Source: Scytolyngbya sp. HA4215-MV1
GTDB lineage: Bacteria > Cyanobacteriota > Cyanobacteriia > Leptolyngbyales > Leptolyngbyaceae
Direction of reading: 5' to 3'
NCBI GenBank assembly: GCA_019359045.1
Contig: JAHHIA010000010.1
Span: 186,001 to 250,000, forward strand
DNA length: 64,000 nt
Shown here: positions 46,208-60,283 of the stretch, piece after piece
Numbering within the stretch: position 1 is the stretch's first letter
How the letters are laid out: each line of letters starts with the position of its first letter
Position numbers and translations under genes: made by a program
Notes under the pieces: generated by a model
The model's database searches: none
Told to the model about the DNA's origin: nothing
What the model saw: only the letters and a program-made list of their open reading frames with translations

Positions 46208-46426
46208 CTAATCGATCGCGATCGATTGCGGACCCCCACTTTTGCCATTGTGGGTCACGTCTGCCGAGGCAGTATAGGGCGAAGGTCCCGCTTGCTGATC
46301 GAGCCAGCTTTTGACGGGGTCTTCGGCAAGATTGAGGCGGAAAATGCCTGAAAAGAACCCACCCATAAACGAAAGCGGTTGTTGGGAGAGTTCTTTCATG
46401 ATGGGCATGAGTTCGTCTAAGAACAT
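46208..46426 (-). CDS. Small conserved-looking hypothetical protein
   Basis: 72 residues: MFLDELMPIMKELSQQPLSF then MGGFFSGIFRLNLAEDPVKS, with a C-terminal NGKSGGPQSIAID. The middle could be an amphipathic or membrane-touching helix. AAGGAACC lies about six bases before the ATG, a fair ribosome-binding site. The protein looks like a small cyanobacterial family, but I cannot name a function. Confidence 0.6.
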   Translation of the reverse strand: MFLDELMPIMKELSQQPLSFMGGFFSGIFRLNLAEDPVKSWLDQQAGPSPYTASADVTHNGKSGGPQSIAID

Positions 46427-46553
46427 GGTCAGGTTCCTTGTTTGAATGCGGTAGGGGGTATATTGCCAGGAAATCTATTACGTCAGAGATCCTAACGTGA
46501 ATAGGGTGTGACTAGGAGGATGTAGATGACAGGATGATAAGAAATTCCTTACA

Positions 46554-46934
46554 TTAGTCATTGAGACTTGGGTGGCTTTGTCTGTGAGACTTGGATGGAT
46601 TTGTTTTTTGTTTTGTGGTTCGCCTTTGCTTTACAGGAGTTAGTTCAGCTAGTTTGGCATTAGCTTCTCTAAGGCGTTGGGCCGATTGCCGATTAATCAA
46701 GAAAGAAGTTACAAAAGCAACAGGGACAACCTCTTTATTGATTTTTCCTAGAAAAAGCAATGTGAGTGCTACAGGAAGAACAGCTAAACTTGTTATTTGC
46801 CCGAAGTAGGCAAGATTTGACAAACGATTAGCTTGACGATGACGAACTTGACGAGCAACTTGTTCATTAGTTTGACGAGGTTTTCGGATAGTCTTACGAC
46901 TTTCTTGAGGAAAATAACTTTCGTCCGATTTCAT
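46554..46934 (-). CDS. Hypothetical basic protein with two membrane segments
   Basis: 126 residues from the ATG at 46934; an ATG at 46949 is possible. A charged N-terminal third is followed by a helix pair, YFGQITSLAVLPVALTLLFL and VVPVAFVTSFLINR. The C-terminal 40 residues are lysine- and arginine-rich with repeated KTNPSKSHRQSHPS-like sequence, probably disordered. The last third resembles a nucleic-acid-binding tail, but that is only composition. It lies well clear of nrdJ. Confidence 0.5.
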   Translation of the reverse strand: MKSDESYFPQESRKTIRKPRQTNEQVARQVRHRQANRLSNLAYFGQITSLAVLPVALTLLFLGKINKEVVPVAFVTSFLINRQSAQRLREANAKLAELTPVKQRRTTKQKTNPSKSHRQSHPSLND

Positions 46935-47067
46935 GTTAGAGTTCTCCAATCGAATTAATAACGAGGCTTCAGCTTGATAGTGTGAAAGAGTATTAAGCTG
47001 AAGCTTTTTATTCAGCAGTTCCTACAATTGAGCGTTTGGACATATGTTTTGATGTCCATATCTACTA

Positions 47068-47105
47068 CAATTCAGGCTTTCTAATAATTTAGAAAGCCTG
47101 AATTG
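47068..47105. terminator. Strong hairpin downstream of nrdJ
   Basis: A perfect 17-bp stem, CAATTCAGGCTTTCTAA at 47068-47084 with TTAGAAAGCCTGAATTG at 47089-47105, and a 4-nt loop. It lies 15 bp after the nrdJ stop and would end its leftward transcript. There is no long T run, so it may also be a stability or processing element. Confidence 0.6.
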
Positions 47106-47119
47106 TCTGTCTTGGTTAT

Positions 47120-49459
47120 CTACTTCTTCTCTGGCAACATGCACTTGTCACTATCGCACCCGGCGGGACCTTCTTCAGTCGTGTAACCCAGGTCATAGCG
47201 GGTGAGAGCGGCGTGGAAGTCGTCGGTCTTCTGGCGAAGTTTGACGTCACGTTCCATGCGATCGAAGGTTGCCTTATCGATTTTCTCGAAGGGCAGGCGG
47301 GGGAAGGGGGCATCGAAGCGGGCAAGCAGCGCGGCGCTGATGTAGCCCTGGTTGTGGATGATGGTTTGGTAGATTCGGTGCGCTAAGGGTTCTACTTCTT
47401 CTTCCCGCAGTTCGATCGTGGCGCTGGTGTTGTGCGCGGTGTAGTGCTGCTGCACTTGCATGTAGAAGTCGAACTGTGCCAGGGCTGAGAATTGCTCAAT
47501 GGCGATCTGGTCGGCACCGGGTAGGTTTGCCCAGGAGACTTCTACGGGAATTTCCACCAACCACTCAGTGCAACGCGGATCGAAGGCATCGTTGAGCAGG
47601 TTGCCGTGCTCGTCTTTGTCTGACTGAGAGGGCACAATGCTGTAGCCATAGTCCAGGCAGGTGAGGGCAACCGGGTCGTTTTTGCGGAAGGTGATGCGGC
47701 GGATGAAGCGCTGGGCTTTGGGGGGATGCCAACCAGGGCTGGCACCTGTCAACAGCGACTTGGTTCCGGCAGGCTGAACCGTAGTGCAGCGGTTAGGGCG
47801 TTTGATCTGGTGCCGATCGCAATACTCCCAAACGGCTCGATGCACCGTGTCTTTCCAGCGAGACAGGTATGCCTGTTCCTGGCGCTTGAATGCCAGCCCT
47901 TGCTCAGTCTCTGGACGACCTTCACTCCACCAGTGCAGCCATTCCACCCCAAACGCATGAACGAAGAAGTCAAACAGTCCCGTGAAGGAAACGCCGACGA
48001 TCGGATCGACTAAGCGCGACTTTTGGTAACGCTCTTCAACAAATTGATGATTCAGAAGTGCAGCGACGGATAGTGCTCCGGCAGTAAAAGCATCATCTTG
48101 TTCTTCAAAATTGAAGGGATCGAGTTGATTGAGATGCACTTCGCTCAAATTGCAGTGGAAGTCTGCACCAATGATTTCCCCGCAGGGATTGAGTCCATAT
48201 CTCGCCAGACGATGATCCAACTCATAGTCGGGCATTTCCGGGCGATAGTGTTGCAGCCAGCGACGGGCTTCGTTGTAGCCCATGGCATACACTTCTAGAA
48301 ATTCCTGTTTCAATTCAGGTGTATGCAGCAAGTCGGCATTGGCACGGGCGATCGCTTCGGGCGCGTACTGAATCGCTCCTTCGCCCGAATAGAACTGTTT
48401 GCGAACGGCATCGATGCATTCTTGCTCGGTGGGCTGGTGGTGATAGACGCGGGTGTGGTTTGCCATCCGCAACGCATCCCGTTCTGGGTCAATTCGCCAA
48501 TTGCCTGCTGCATCTTGCTGCCAGAGGTTGTCTTTGGCAGCGGCAAAAGCAGCATCGTCGCTACTGCTCTGACGCATCCCCGCACTGCGCCGAATGTTTC
48601 CGGCAACGACCGTTGCTGCTGCTTCGTCAATCAGTAAGCAGCATTCCACCGTGGTCAACTGTCTGCCCACGGCTTTGTTGAGAATGTTGGCGCAGCGCTC
48701 GTACAGTCCTGGTAAGCGAATGGGGTTGGCAACGCCGCCGAAGCCTTTGAGCGTTTCGCCTTCGGGACGCACATCGCTCACATCGACGATGACTTGCACG
48801 GTTCCGGTAAAGCGTTCGTCGGTGGATAGCTCCAGCAAGGATTGGTAAGACCCCACCCAGCCCTGGCGGCTGTCACCCACGTGGATAGTGACTCGATTGC
48901 CCTCAATCTGCACTTCTGTCTTTTCGCGCCGTTGGGCAAGCGGAGTTGCGCCAATGCGGCTCTGCAAAGTCACGTTCAAGCGATTGCGAATGGGCGGCAG
49001 TTGGTGAATGTAGCGGGGTTCCAAGATACCACCAGTGCCACACCCCATCATGGCGAGATCCATCATCAAGCCAAAGGCGCGCCAATCGACAACATTGGTG
49101 CTGGTGCAGTTGTAAGCACCGGAGAAGTTTTCTTTTTTCTCTGCCCAGGCAGTGCCACCGACCCAGAGCCAGCGACCGGAGGGTAGGCTTTTCATCTGCT
49201 GCTGCATGCGATCGATCAATGCCATTTCAGCAGTGGTGAGTTTGCCCAGTTTGGCTAAACCTGCGGTGGTGCGGTCGCGCACTTCTTGCCAGGACTCGCG
49301 CCGATCGCCCACTTTGCGGCTGTAGGTGCGATAGAAAACGGGGTTGGCGGCGGGTGCCGTTTCCGGAAATGGATCGGAAAGAGTGGCTAAATTCTGGAAG
49401 GCAGGCTGCTCAGTGGAGAGAATGTCTTTCAGGCGCACCTGCTCAATTTCTCGAACCAT
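47120..49459 (-). CDS. nrdJ: Adenosylcobalamin-dependent (class II) ribonucleoside-triphosphate reductase
   Basis: 779 residues from the ATG at 49459 (MVREIEQVRLKDIL); the ATG at 49474 adds five. It makes deoxyribonucleotides with B12 and needs no oxygen. Diagnostic stretches are SGRWLWVGGTAWAEKKENFS, the LARYGLNPCGEIIGADF substrate loop (NPCGE) and TVQPAGTKSLLTGASPG. The C-terminus carries the shuttle cysteines in GPAGCDSDKCMLPEKK. The length fits the monomeric triphosphate form typical of cyanobacteria. No class I nrdA or nrdB gene is present in the window. Confidence 0.95.
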   Translation of the reverse strand: MVREIEQVRLKDILSTEQPAFQNLATLSDPFPETAPAANPVFYRTYSRKVGDRRESWQEVRDRTTAGLAKLGKLTTAEMALIDRMQQQMKSLPSGRWLWVGGTAWAEKKENFSGAYNCTSTNVVDWRAFGLMMDLAMMGCGTGGILEPRYIHQLPPIRNRLNVTLQSRIGATPLAQRREKTEVQIEGNRVTIHVGDSRQGWVGSYQSLLELSTDERFTGTVQVIVDVSDVRPEGETLKGFGGVANPIRLPGLYERCANILNKAVGRQLTTVECCLLIDEAAATVVAGNIRRSAGMRQSSSDDAAFAAAKDNLWQQDAAGNWRIDPERDALRMANHTRVYHHQPTEQECIDAVRKQFYSGEGAIQYAPEAIARANADLLHTPELKQEFLEVYAMGYNEARRWLQHYRPEMPDYELDHRLARYGLNPCGEIIGADFHCNLSEVHLNQLDPFNFEEQDDAFTAGALSVAALLNHQFVEERYQKSRLVDPIVGVSFTGLFDFFVHAFGVEWLHWWSEGRPETEQGLAFKRQEQAYLSRWKDTVHRAVWEYCDRHQIKRPNRCTTVQPAGTKSLLTGASPGWHPPKAQRFIRRITFRKNDPVALTCLDYGYSIVPSQSDKDEHGNLLNDAFDPRCTEWLVEIPVEVSWANLPGADQIAIEQFSALAQFDFYMQVQQHYTAHNTSATIELREEEVEPLAHRIYQTIIHNQGYISAALLARFDAPFPRLPFEKIDKATFDRMERDVKLRQKTDDFHAALTRYDLGYTTEEGPAGCDSDKCMLPEKK

Positions 49460-49676
49460 AAATCTAGGTCTCATCGGGGTGGAATAAGTCCAAACTATAG
49501 CGCGATCGTCCCCAAATCGATACAGATTTAGTGTGGAAATTAAAAAAAGAAGGATCTCTGCTCTATAGATAGAATCTTCCCCAGGTTCCTATGCCTTGCT
49601 CAGACGCGCGCCTTGAGCGGACTTCTACCTCCCCTGCTGAGCGATCGCTTGACAAGCAAGATAGGGGAATGCCGAT

Positions 49677-50240
49677 TTAAAGGATGTCTTCAGGCTCGCT
49701 TTCCTCATCCACCATCGGGATTTCGGTGATTTCGTCATCCTGTCTGCGATCGTTATAATCTTCTGAGGACTTGGGTTCCAGTTCCCAACGATGTGAATCC
49801 CGACCCTCCAGAATCTCATTGGTCATCAAAAAAGCGCGATCGTCCATCTCTAAGCCAACGGCTTTGCCCAGGTCATCCACAATATCCATATCGGGTGTGG
49901 CGACCGTACCGCCAACCGACTCATCCCCCTCAGCATTGGCTTGCTCGTAGTTGGCATCGATATCGCCGCCAGTCAAGTCGGGGGTGGCTTCGTGGTACTG
50001 TTGCTGGCGATCGCGCATTGTGCGTCCACCCATACTGTATCCCGGCATCTCGGCAACTCCCGTGCCATAAGATTCGGTATACTCCTGAGGGAGATCGCTG
50101 CTGGATTCTTCTCCCTCTGGCTCATCCATAATCTCGTCGGCTGCCTCGTCCGGGATCGAGTTGCCGATCGTGTGCAGAGCAGATTCCAAATCGGATTGAT
50201 CGGTCGGACTTCTAAGCGCTGGCTTGTCTGCGTCTTGCAT
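49677..50240 (-). CDS. Acidic DUF6335-like protein
   Basis: 187 residues from the ATG at 50240; an ATG at 50255 is possible. It is highly acidic, with DEAADEIMDEPEGEESSSD and a C-terminal DEESEPEDIL, and no membrane segment. The core SLPQEYTESYGTGV-like QEYTESYGTGVAEMPGY and GGTVATPDMDIVDDLGKAVG-type sequence match the cyanobacterial DUF6335 family as I recall it. The end WELEPKSSEDYNDRRQDDE is also typical. Function is unknown. It is a single gene. Confidence 0.7.
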   Translation of the reverse strand: MQDADKPALRSPTDQSDLESALHTIGNSIPDEAADEIMDEPEGEESSSDLPQEYTESYGTGVAEMPGYSMGGRTMRDRQQQYHEATPDLTGGDIDANYEQANAEGDESVGGTVATPDMDIVDDLGKAVGLEMDDRAFLMTNEILEGRDSHRWELEPKSSEDYNDRRQDDEITEIPMVDEESEPEDIL

Positions 50241-50418
50241 ACTGCTGCCTCTCAAGGGTGGTCTGGCAAATCATGGAGTCATGCCACTCAGCAGCCTAAC
50301 GAAACCGACCAAGCACCAGAATCGGTCAATAGGCAGATTGGGCAAAGTGTAGAGAGGTAGATGGAGATAGATAAAAATAGACAGCTACTAATCCGCATTT
50401 TTGGGAGGCGATCGTTCT

Positions 50419-51504
50419 ATGCGTCTTCAACCAAACACCTGGATTCTCTATCTAATTTTGGTTTGTGCCGCTAGTTGTTCCAGTTCAGTCCACTCTTCCA
50501 CTCAATTGGCTACTATCCAAAACCAGGTTCCAGAGCTTCAACTCAATTACCACGCCTTTGATCAGGAATCGAAGAGTGGTTGGCGAAGCTTAGCCGATCA
50601 GGAAAAGTATCTTGATGCAGCCAAGCTAATTGATCGGTACCTAGAAGACAAGCAAGACCTGACAGACCAACAAAGAGTGATGTTGAACTTTCATGCTGGA
50701 CAACTGTACGCTTGTGCCAATCAACCGGATCAGGCGAACGATCGCTTGCAATCCACCATTGATGCGAAAGAACCACTAGATCCTGAAAAATGGAATGCCT
50801 ATGTAAAAGCTACGATGGCCTTCTTAAGAAGAGATTATTCGGAACTCCTAAAAATGCGGGAAGCTGTTGCAAAAGGACCCATACAACGGAACTTAAAAAC
50901 AATTGATCAGTTAATTCAGCATTTTGGACAGCCTTATTGCACGGCATTAGCAGCCCAGGATGACAACAATCAGCAATCAGAAGCTAAGAAAATTCTGATC
51001 GATATGAGCAAAGCCCAATGGGTTTATTATCTGGAACATTCAAGGTTCTCCCCAACCATAGAATCTCTTGGGTCAAGATTTTCAACCCGAACAAAAGACT
51101 ATACCTATAGCACTTTGCCATACTCCAGGGATGCTGTTTATCTGCTGGCATCAGCCAACCAAGAAGGTAAAAAAAATTACATAGCGATCGTCTATTTTGC
51201 CCATTTTTCTTTCTACACGCCTTCTTCTGGAGGTACTGATCCACCTTTAGGCTTTACGCTACTTTGCCAGAGCCGCCAATCTTTCCCAAACTCTCCACCG
51301 AAGCTACAACCCCTAATCCCAAAATCGGATTCCTTTGGAGATTATGTAGGCACGGATTGCCCTGTCGGTTACTCAGAAGTCGAAAAGATTGTCTATAACG
51401 GTTGCCTTAGGGCGCAAAGAGGAGGCAATCAGCAGCTACGACCAGGCGCTGCACTACGAACCCGACAAGCACGAAGCCTGGTACAACAAAGCTTGCTGCT
51501 ATAG
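50419..51504 (+). CDS. Lipoprotein with type IV pilin-like (G/H) C-terminal domain; end runs out of frame into TPR sequence
   Basis: 361 residues from the ATG at 50419, which has GGGAGG upstream. The signal sequence WILYLILVCAASC has a lipobox (CAAS|C). The middle is helical and Asn/Gln-rich. Residues about 200-330 show the pilin-like G/H pattern of cyanobacteria (AQWVYYLEHSRFSPTIESLG, TKDYTYSTLPYSRDAVYLLA, TLLCQSRQSFP). The last about 35 residues, after CPVGYSEVEKIVYNGC, are Arg/Gln-rich and out of frame with a TPR frame beneath them. The protein's original ending was probably lost at this junction. Confidence 0.65.
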   Translation: MRLQPNTWILYLILVCAASCSSSVHSSTQLATIQNQVPELQLNYHAFDQESKSGWRSLADQEKYLDAAKLIDRYLEDKQDLTDQQRVMLNFHAGQLYACANQPDQANDRLQSTIDAKEPLDPEKWNAYVKATMAFLRRDYSELLKMREAVAKGPIQRNLKTIDQLIQHFGQPYCTALAAQDDNNQQSEAKKILIDMSKAQWVYYLEHSRFSPTIESLGSRFSTRTKDYTYSTLPYSRDAVYLLASANQEGKKNYIAIVYFAHFSFYTPSSGGTDPPLGFTLLCQSRQSFPNSPPKLQPLIPKSDSFGDYVGTDCPVGYSEVEKIVYNGCLRAQRGGNQQLRPGAALRTRQARSLVQQSLLL

Positions 51505-51697
51505 CTTGCAGAGGCAGGTAAACGAAGCCCTCTTCCACCTGCGATACGCCATTGACCTGGATGCAAAGTGCCAGAAGATGGCAAAAACCGACACCGATTT
51601 CGACCCCATCCGCGACCACCCGCGCTTTCGCGCCCTGGTGAAGACTAAAAACAGCCCCCTAGCATTCATGCTAGGGGGCTGTTTTCGATCACCCTGA
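51389..51697 (+). pseudogene. TPR gene remnant overlapping the end of the pilin-like gene
   Basis: The frame beginning near 51389 reads ALGRKEEAISSYDQALHYEP, then DKHEAWYNKACCYSLQRQVN and EALFHLRYAIDLDAKCQKMA, two clear TPR units and a typical tail DTDFDPIRDHPRFRALVK. It has only a TTG as possible start and lies out of frame with the preceding gene. Most of the N-terminal part of a TPR protein is missing. It was probably joined to the pilin-like gene by deletion. Confidence 0.7.
51648..51685. terminator. Strong bidirectional intrinsic terminator
   Basis: AAAACAGCCCCCTAGC at 51648-51663 pairs perfectly with GCTAGGGGGCTGTTTT at 51670-51685 across a 6-nt loop. It has As on the left and Ts on the right, so it can end both the rightward pilin/TPR transcript and the leftward glsF transcript. 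Confidence 0.9.
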
Positions 51698-51717
51698 TGA
51701 AACAAACTTGACTGCGC

Positions 51718-56388
<4,671 letters not shown>

Positions 56389-57381
56389 TGTTATAACTTA
56401 CCGAGGTTAGGGATGAGCGACAGTTAAAAGGAGGTTGAGAAAGGGTTAACTCAATTGACCAGCGTGGTTCGATCGACATCGAAAAACAGTCAATTCTGGC
56501 AATCGGACAGGCAAGGACATACTGACAAATCGAGGTGGAAAATTGTCATCAGGTCAAGCCTTCGACGGAAAAAAGCTTTCTACTAAAAATAAAAAGCTAG
56601 ATAAAAAAAGCTCTATCAGAAAAGCCTGAGATTACTCTGTAACAACGACAAATACAGGGAAATCCAACTTTGGATCATGGGGACTGAGAGACGAGGTATT
56701 CAGCGATCGCAAATTGCAACGAACTTGAACTAGGATCGCAACCCCCATCCTCGCAACCAGGCTCATTTTTCAAATGGGATCAATGAATTTGCTCAGGATA
56801 CGATCGCGCCAGAAATATTGAGTCAGATATCGCGAAGCATGCTGATTGGGGGCTAGCTGTCTATGGCTTCAGTTCAATCCTGACTCCTCTGCTGACTGAC
56901 CGACATTCTGGAGTAAATCACAATAGAGCCGCGCTTATCGTGATTCGGTTATGTTCTAGACATCTTGTTGGTACTTGGGCAGGCTTTGCTCAGCCAAGCT
57001 TGCCCAAGTACCAACAACACTGTTGAAACACTACCCGTGATTCCATCCTGAGAATTTTGTTCAGGTGGGTCGTCCGGCACTGGATATCAGGAATCAGAAT
57101 TGTATAAAAAATACATAGTTCTAGCAATCCCTAAGTCGGCAAACAAATTTTTCCAGCGAATCCGATTGCTGCCTTTATCTTGTCCGAAACGCTACCCATG
57201 CTGTTCAGATTTGTCAGCCGACGAGATAACACGATCGCGGCTTGCTTTCAGGACAAATTCAGCCTCTTTCCTCCATTATTACGAATACGATACGAATATT
57301 GCGAAATGATTACGAAGGGTAAGGCTGAACCGCCGTTGAAGTCAGTATTCCTTGATAGTTTTGTAAAGATTACCCGACAGA
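56389..57381. other. Intergenic region upstream of glsF, about 990 bp
   Basis: A long spacer with the 89-bp repeat copy 2 at 56947-57035 and no gene I can support. Short ORFs at 57100-57482 lie partly inside the next gene and look like artefacts. I checked the 300 bases upstream of glsF for a GTA-N8-TAC NtcA site and found none exact. Confidence 0.5.
56947..57035 (-). repeat. 89-bp dispersed hairpin repeat, copy 2
   Basis: The same length and ends as copy 1 at 30573-30661, but in opposite orientation (GGTTATGTTCTAGA at the left, GAAACACTACC at the right). The stem arms TTGTTGGTACTTGGGC and GCCCAAGTACCAACAA pair with a wider interior. The stem sequence differs from copy 1 at about ten positions, mostly in paired changes, so folding has been kept. 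Confidence 0.85.
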
Positions 57382-59295
57382 ATGATGGCAAAACTTGGTT
57401 TGAATATTTCTTGGCAAAATTTAGATCGCCTTTGGTCTGGTTGTCCTCAAGCTCCCTATACAGGTCTCAGTTACCTGGGTAAGATTGGGCTGATGCTTGT
57501 CTTGCTAGGGGGAGCGATCGATCTCAGATTGGACCCTGCGATCGCCTCGGAACCCCCCGATCTGATCACGGTTCCCCGTCGTCAAATCAGCCAGCAGTCT
57601 GTATCTCCCACTCCTACCCCCGCGCCATCGACCCAAACTTTCATTCGTCAAGGCACTCAGGTTTCGGTGAATGGACGCACACTCCCAGTAGCCTGGGCAC
57701 AGTGGCAAGTGCTTCCCCATAGCGAAGTCCGCACAGGAATTAGCGACGCTGGATTGATGCGATTGTTTGGGTTTCGGTTGCTGAGTACGCTGAATGCTGC
57801 GGTTCAGCCAATTGAATGGTTTGCTCCTCCTACCAACTTGCCTACCTTATTAACTGGGCAGTCTCGTTATTTAGACATCAGCATCCTGGCACAGGACATG
57901 GGTTGGCAATATCAGTCAAATGGTTCAGTGTTGCAGCTGACTTCTCCGCCCAGCCGAGTAATGAATGTGCGACAGGGTAAACAACCCTGGGGCGATCGCG
58001 TGGTGGTAGATCTCGATCGTCCTACTCCCTGGCAAGCCGAACAACAACAAGATTTTTCCGTTACCCTGGACGCGGCGATCGATGCGACTCTTCTTACCCA
58101 TTTCCAAGCTGGTCCAGGTAACTTATTAACCTCCTTGAAGCTGGAAACCTCAGCCAACAAAACGATTCTCCGCTTGGGTATTCCAGGGAACATCCGTCCT
58201 CGCCTCTCGACACTTACCAATCCCCATCGTTTGGTGATTGATGTTCGCGACGATTCCATGGTGACTCAAGAGATTCTTTGGGCACCCGGATTGTTCTGGC
58301 GACAACAAATTCTTACTGTGGGGGCGGCTCAGTTTCCAGTGGTTTGGTTTGCTGTAAACCCGCGCCAATCTGGACTCCGTATCAAACCGATTTTGCCTAA
58401 TGCGGTCAACATTCAGGGAACGGCTCCCTTGAGCCAAACAGCGCAGCAAGCACAAGTGGCAGCTGCCATTAATGGTGGATTTTTTAATCGCAAAAATCAA
58501 TTGCCATTGGGGATCGTCCGGCGAGATGGTCGCTGGGTTTCGGGCCCCATTTTGAATCGGGGAGCGATCGCCTGGAATGAAAATGGTGACTTTAGATTCG
58601 ATCGCTTCAATCTGCAAGAAACCGTCATTACCAGCGCAGGGCAGCGATTTCCTTTAACCTATCTCAACAGCGCCTTTGTTAAAGCAGGAATTGCTCGCTA
58701 CACCCCGGATTGGGGCACCTCTTACATGACCCTATCGGATAATGAAATTCTGATCGGGGTGCAAAATAATCGGGTGGTGAGCCAGCAAACGGCGGCAGCG
58801 GTTGGTTTAAGTAGCCCCATCCCCACAAATGGCTATCTACTGGTGTTTCGATCAAACAAAACTGCAGCAGACTCTTTTCCTAAAGACACCTTGCTACAAA
58901 TTGAAAGTGCAACCACCCCAGCAGACTTTAGCCGCTATCCCAATATTGTCGGAGGCGGTCCTCTGCTGCTTCGTAATCGTCAAATGGTGGTTGATGCTGC
59001 TGCCGAAGGATTTAGCCCTGCGTTTATTCGTGAAACCGCTCCCCGGAGTGCGATCGGGCGGACTGCCGATGGCACGATTCTCATTGTGGCAGTGCATAAA
59101 AAATTAGGTGGAGCCGAGGTTTCTCTCAATGAAATTGCCCAAATTATGCAACAACTCGGTGCGATCGATGCCCTGAATTTGGATGGGGGCAGCTCCACCA
59201 CGCTTTATCTGGGCGGTCAATTGCTCGATCGTCCCCCCCAAACCGCAGCGCGAGTTCACAATGGCATTGGTGTTTTTGTCCAACCCAGTCCGTAA
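57382..59295 (+). CDS. Exported phosphodiester glycosidase family protein
   Basis: 637 residues from the ATG at 57382. A hydrophobic segment (LGKIGLMLVLLGGAIDLRL) near residue 30 looks like a signal or anchor. Residues about 95-190 resemble a copper amine oxidase N-terminal-like (stalk) domain: GTQVSVNGRTLPVAWAQWQV. Residues about 310-630 match the NAGPA/DUF2233 fold, AAINGGFFNRKNQLPLGIVR, APRSAIGRTADGTILIVAVH and DALNLDGGSSTTLYLGGQLL. In animals it uncovers mannose-6-phosphate by removing GlcNAc; bacterial members probably act on envelope or extracellular glycans. Its neighbour at 59577 is a sugar-phosphate cupin. Confidence 0.88.
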   Translation: MMAKLGLNISWQNLDRLWSGCPQAPYTGLSYLGKIGLMLVLLGGAIDLRLDPAIASEPPDLITVPRRQISQQSVSPTPTPAPSTQTFIRQGTQVSVNGRTLPVAWAQWQVLPHSEVRTGISDAGLMRLFGFRLLSTLNAAVQPIEWFAPPTNLPTLLTGQSRYLDISILAQDMGWQYQSNGSVLQLTSPPSRVMNVRQGKQPWGDRVVVDLDRPTPWQAEQQQDFSVTLDAAIDATLLTHFQAGPGNLLTSLKLETSANKTILRLGIPGNIRPRLSTLTNPHRLVIDVRDDSMVTQEILWAPGLFWRQQILTVGAAQFPVVWFAVNPRQSGLRIKPILPNAVNIQGTAPLSQTAQQAQVAAAINGGFFNRKNQLPLGIVRRDGRWVSGPILNRGAIAWNENGDFRFDRFNLQETVITSAGQRFPLTYLNSAFVKAGIARYTPDWGTSYMTLSDNEILIGVQNNRVVSQQTAAAVGLSSPIPTNGYLLVFRSNKTAADSFPKDTLLQIESATTPADFSRYPNIVGGGPLLLRNRQMVVDAAAEGFSPAFIRETAPRSAIGRTADGTILIVAVHKKLGGAEVSLNEIAQIMQQLGAIDALNLDGGSSTTLYLGGQLLDRPPQTAARVHNGIGVFVQPSP

Positions 59296-59576
59296 GCACT
59301 GATTAGCAGTCTGTAGTGATTAATAGGAGATGCGATTAAAGCTAATTTGAAGCCTGCCTGCTTCTAGTGAAGACTTCGTGTAAAAAGCCCGGTTTTGCTC
59401 ACTGACCGATAGCAACCTCCAAGCCACTTTTGTTATGTTGAGCATCGGTTACCGCATTTCTCTGGTTTTCCTGCTCAAATAACGATTTTTTCGACGAATT
59501 CACCGCAGCGATCGCACTTCCTCTGCAACCCAAACGACAACAGCTAACCTACAGCGAACTTAAGGAGAAACATCTC

Positions 59577-59993
59577 GTGGCTCAATCTCAAGAAGTTGTC
59601 CAAACCCCATCCTTGACGCTCCCCACCTCTTTTGCCCCCAGAGGCATTGCCGCTACAGAACTGCGTCCCTGGGGATCGTTTACCACCCTCGAAGAAGGCC
59701 GTGGATATAAAATCAAGCGCATTGAGGTCAAACCCGGTCATCGCCTAAGTTTGCAGATGCACCATCACCGTAGTGAGCACTGGATCGTTGTTTCAGGCAC
59801 CGCCAAAGTGGTATGTGGGGATGATGAGCTAATTCTCACCAGTAACCAATCGACCTATGTTCCTCAATGTACCAATCACCGCCTGGAAAACCCTGGTGTG
59901 ATCCCCCTCATTTTGATCGAGGTTCAGAATGGTGAATATCTGGGCGAGGATGATATTGTTCGTTTCCAAGATGATTACTCCCGCGCTGGTTAA
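59577..59993 (+). CDS. Cupin, phosphomannose isomerase type II C-terminal-like
   Basis: 138 residues from a GTG start preceded by AAGGAGAAACATCTC. The cupin motif is GYKIKRIEVKPGHRLSLQMH, then HHRSEHWIVVSGTAKVVCGD, and YVPQCTNHRLENPGVIPLIL, as in the mannose-6-phosphate isomerase domain of ManC/RfbM. It lacks the nucleotidyltransferase half, so it is the isomerase domain alone. It would interconvert fructose-6-P and mannose-6-P for polysaccharide synthesis. A strong terminator follows. Confidence 0.9.
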   Translation: MAQSQEVVQTPSLTLPTSFAPRGIAATELRPWGSFTTLEEGRGYKIKRIEVKPGHRLSLQMHHHRSEHWIVVSGTAKVVCGDDELILTSNQSTYVPQCTNHRLENPGVIPLILIEVQNGEYLGEDDIVRFQDDYSRAG

Positions 59994-60126
59994 GGTTGCC
60001 AGTCATCATTTGAGGTTTGGGCTAGTGGGGTTTGGACTCGCATTTTCCCCGCCTCCTTGATTTTGAACTGAATTGAATTGAACTTCGTTAGAGTATCCTC
60101 CTGATATTACTGAGACAAAACAACTG

Positions 60127-60157
60127 GCTAGATGGTCATGACCATCTAGCTTTTTTT
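60127..60157 (+). terminator. Perfect intrinsic terminator after the cupin gene
   Basis: A 24-bp perfect palindrome, arms GCTAGATGGTCA and TGACCATCTAGC, followed by seven Ts. It ends the cupin transcript. Confidence 0.9.
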
Positions 60158-60283
60158 ATGACGATCGCCTCTTCGTCTGCGATCTATTGTCTACATCAGG
60201 AACCGTCTACTGTAGGATAAGAAAGCAATCCTGCTGCCGCTCTCTGTAACGCTGGCTGAAATCGCAATTTGGAATGTCTATTG

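Noticed and set aside
56389-56700. Possible NtcA box upstream of glsF (GTAACAACGACAAATAC)
   Set aside because: The spacing between GTA and TAC is 11 rather than 8 bases.
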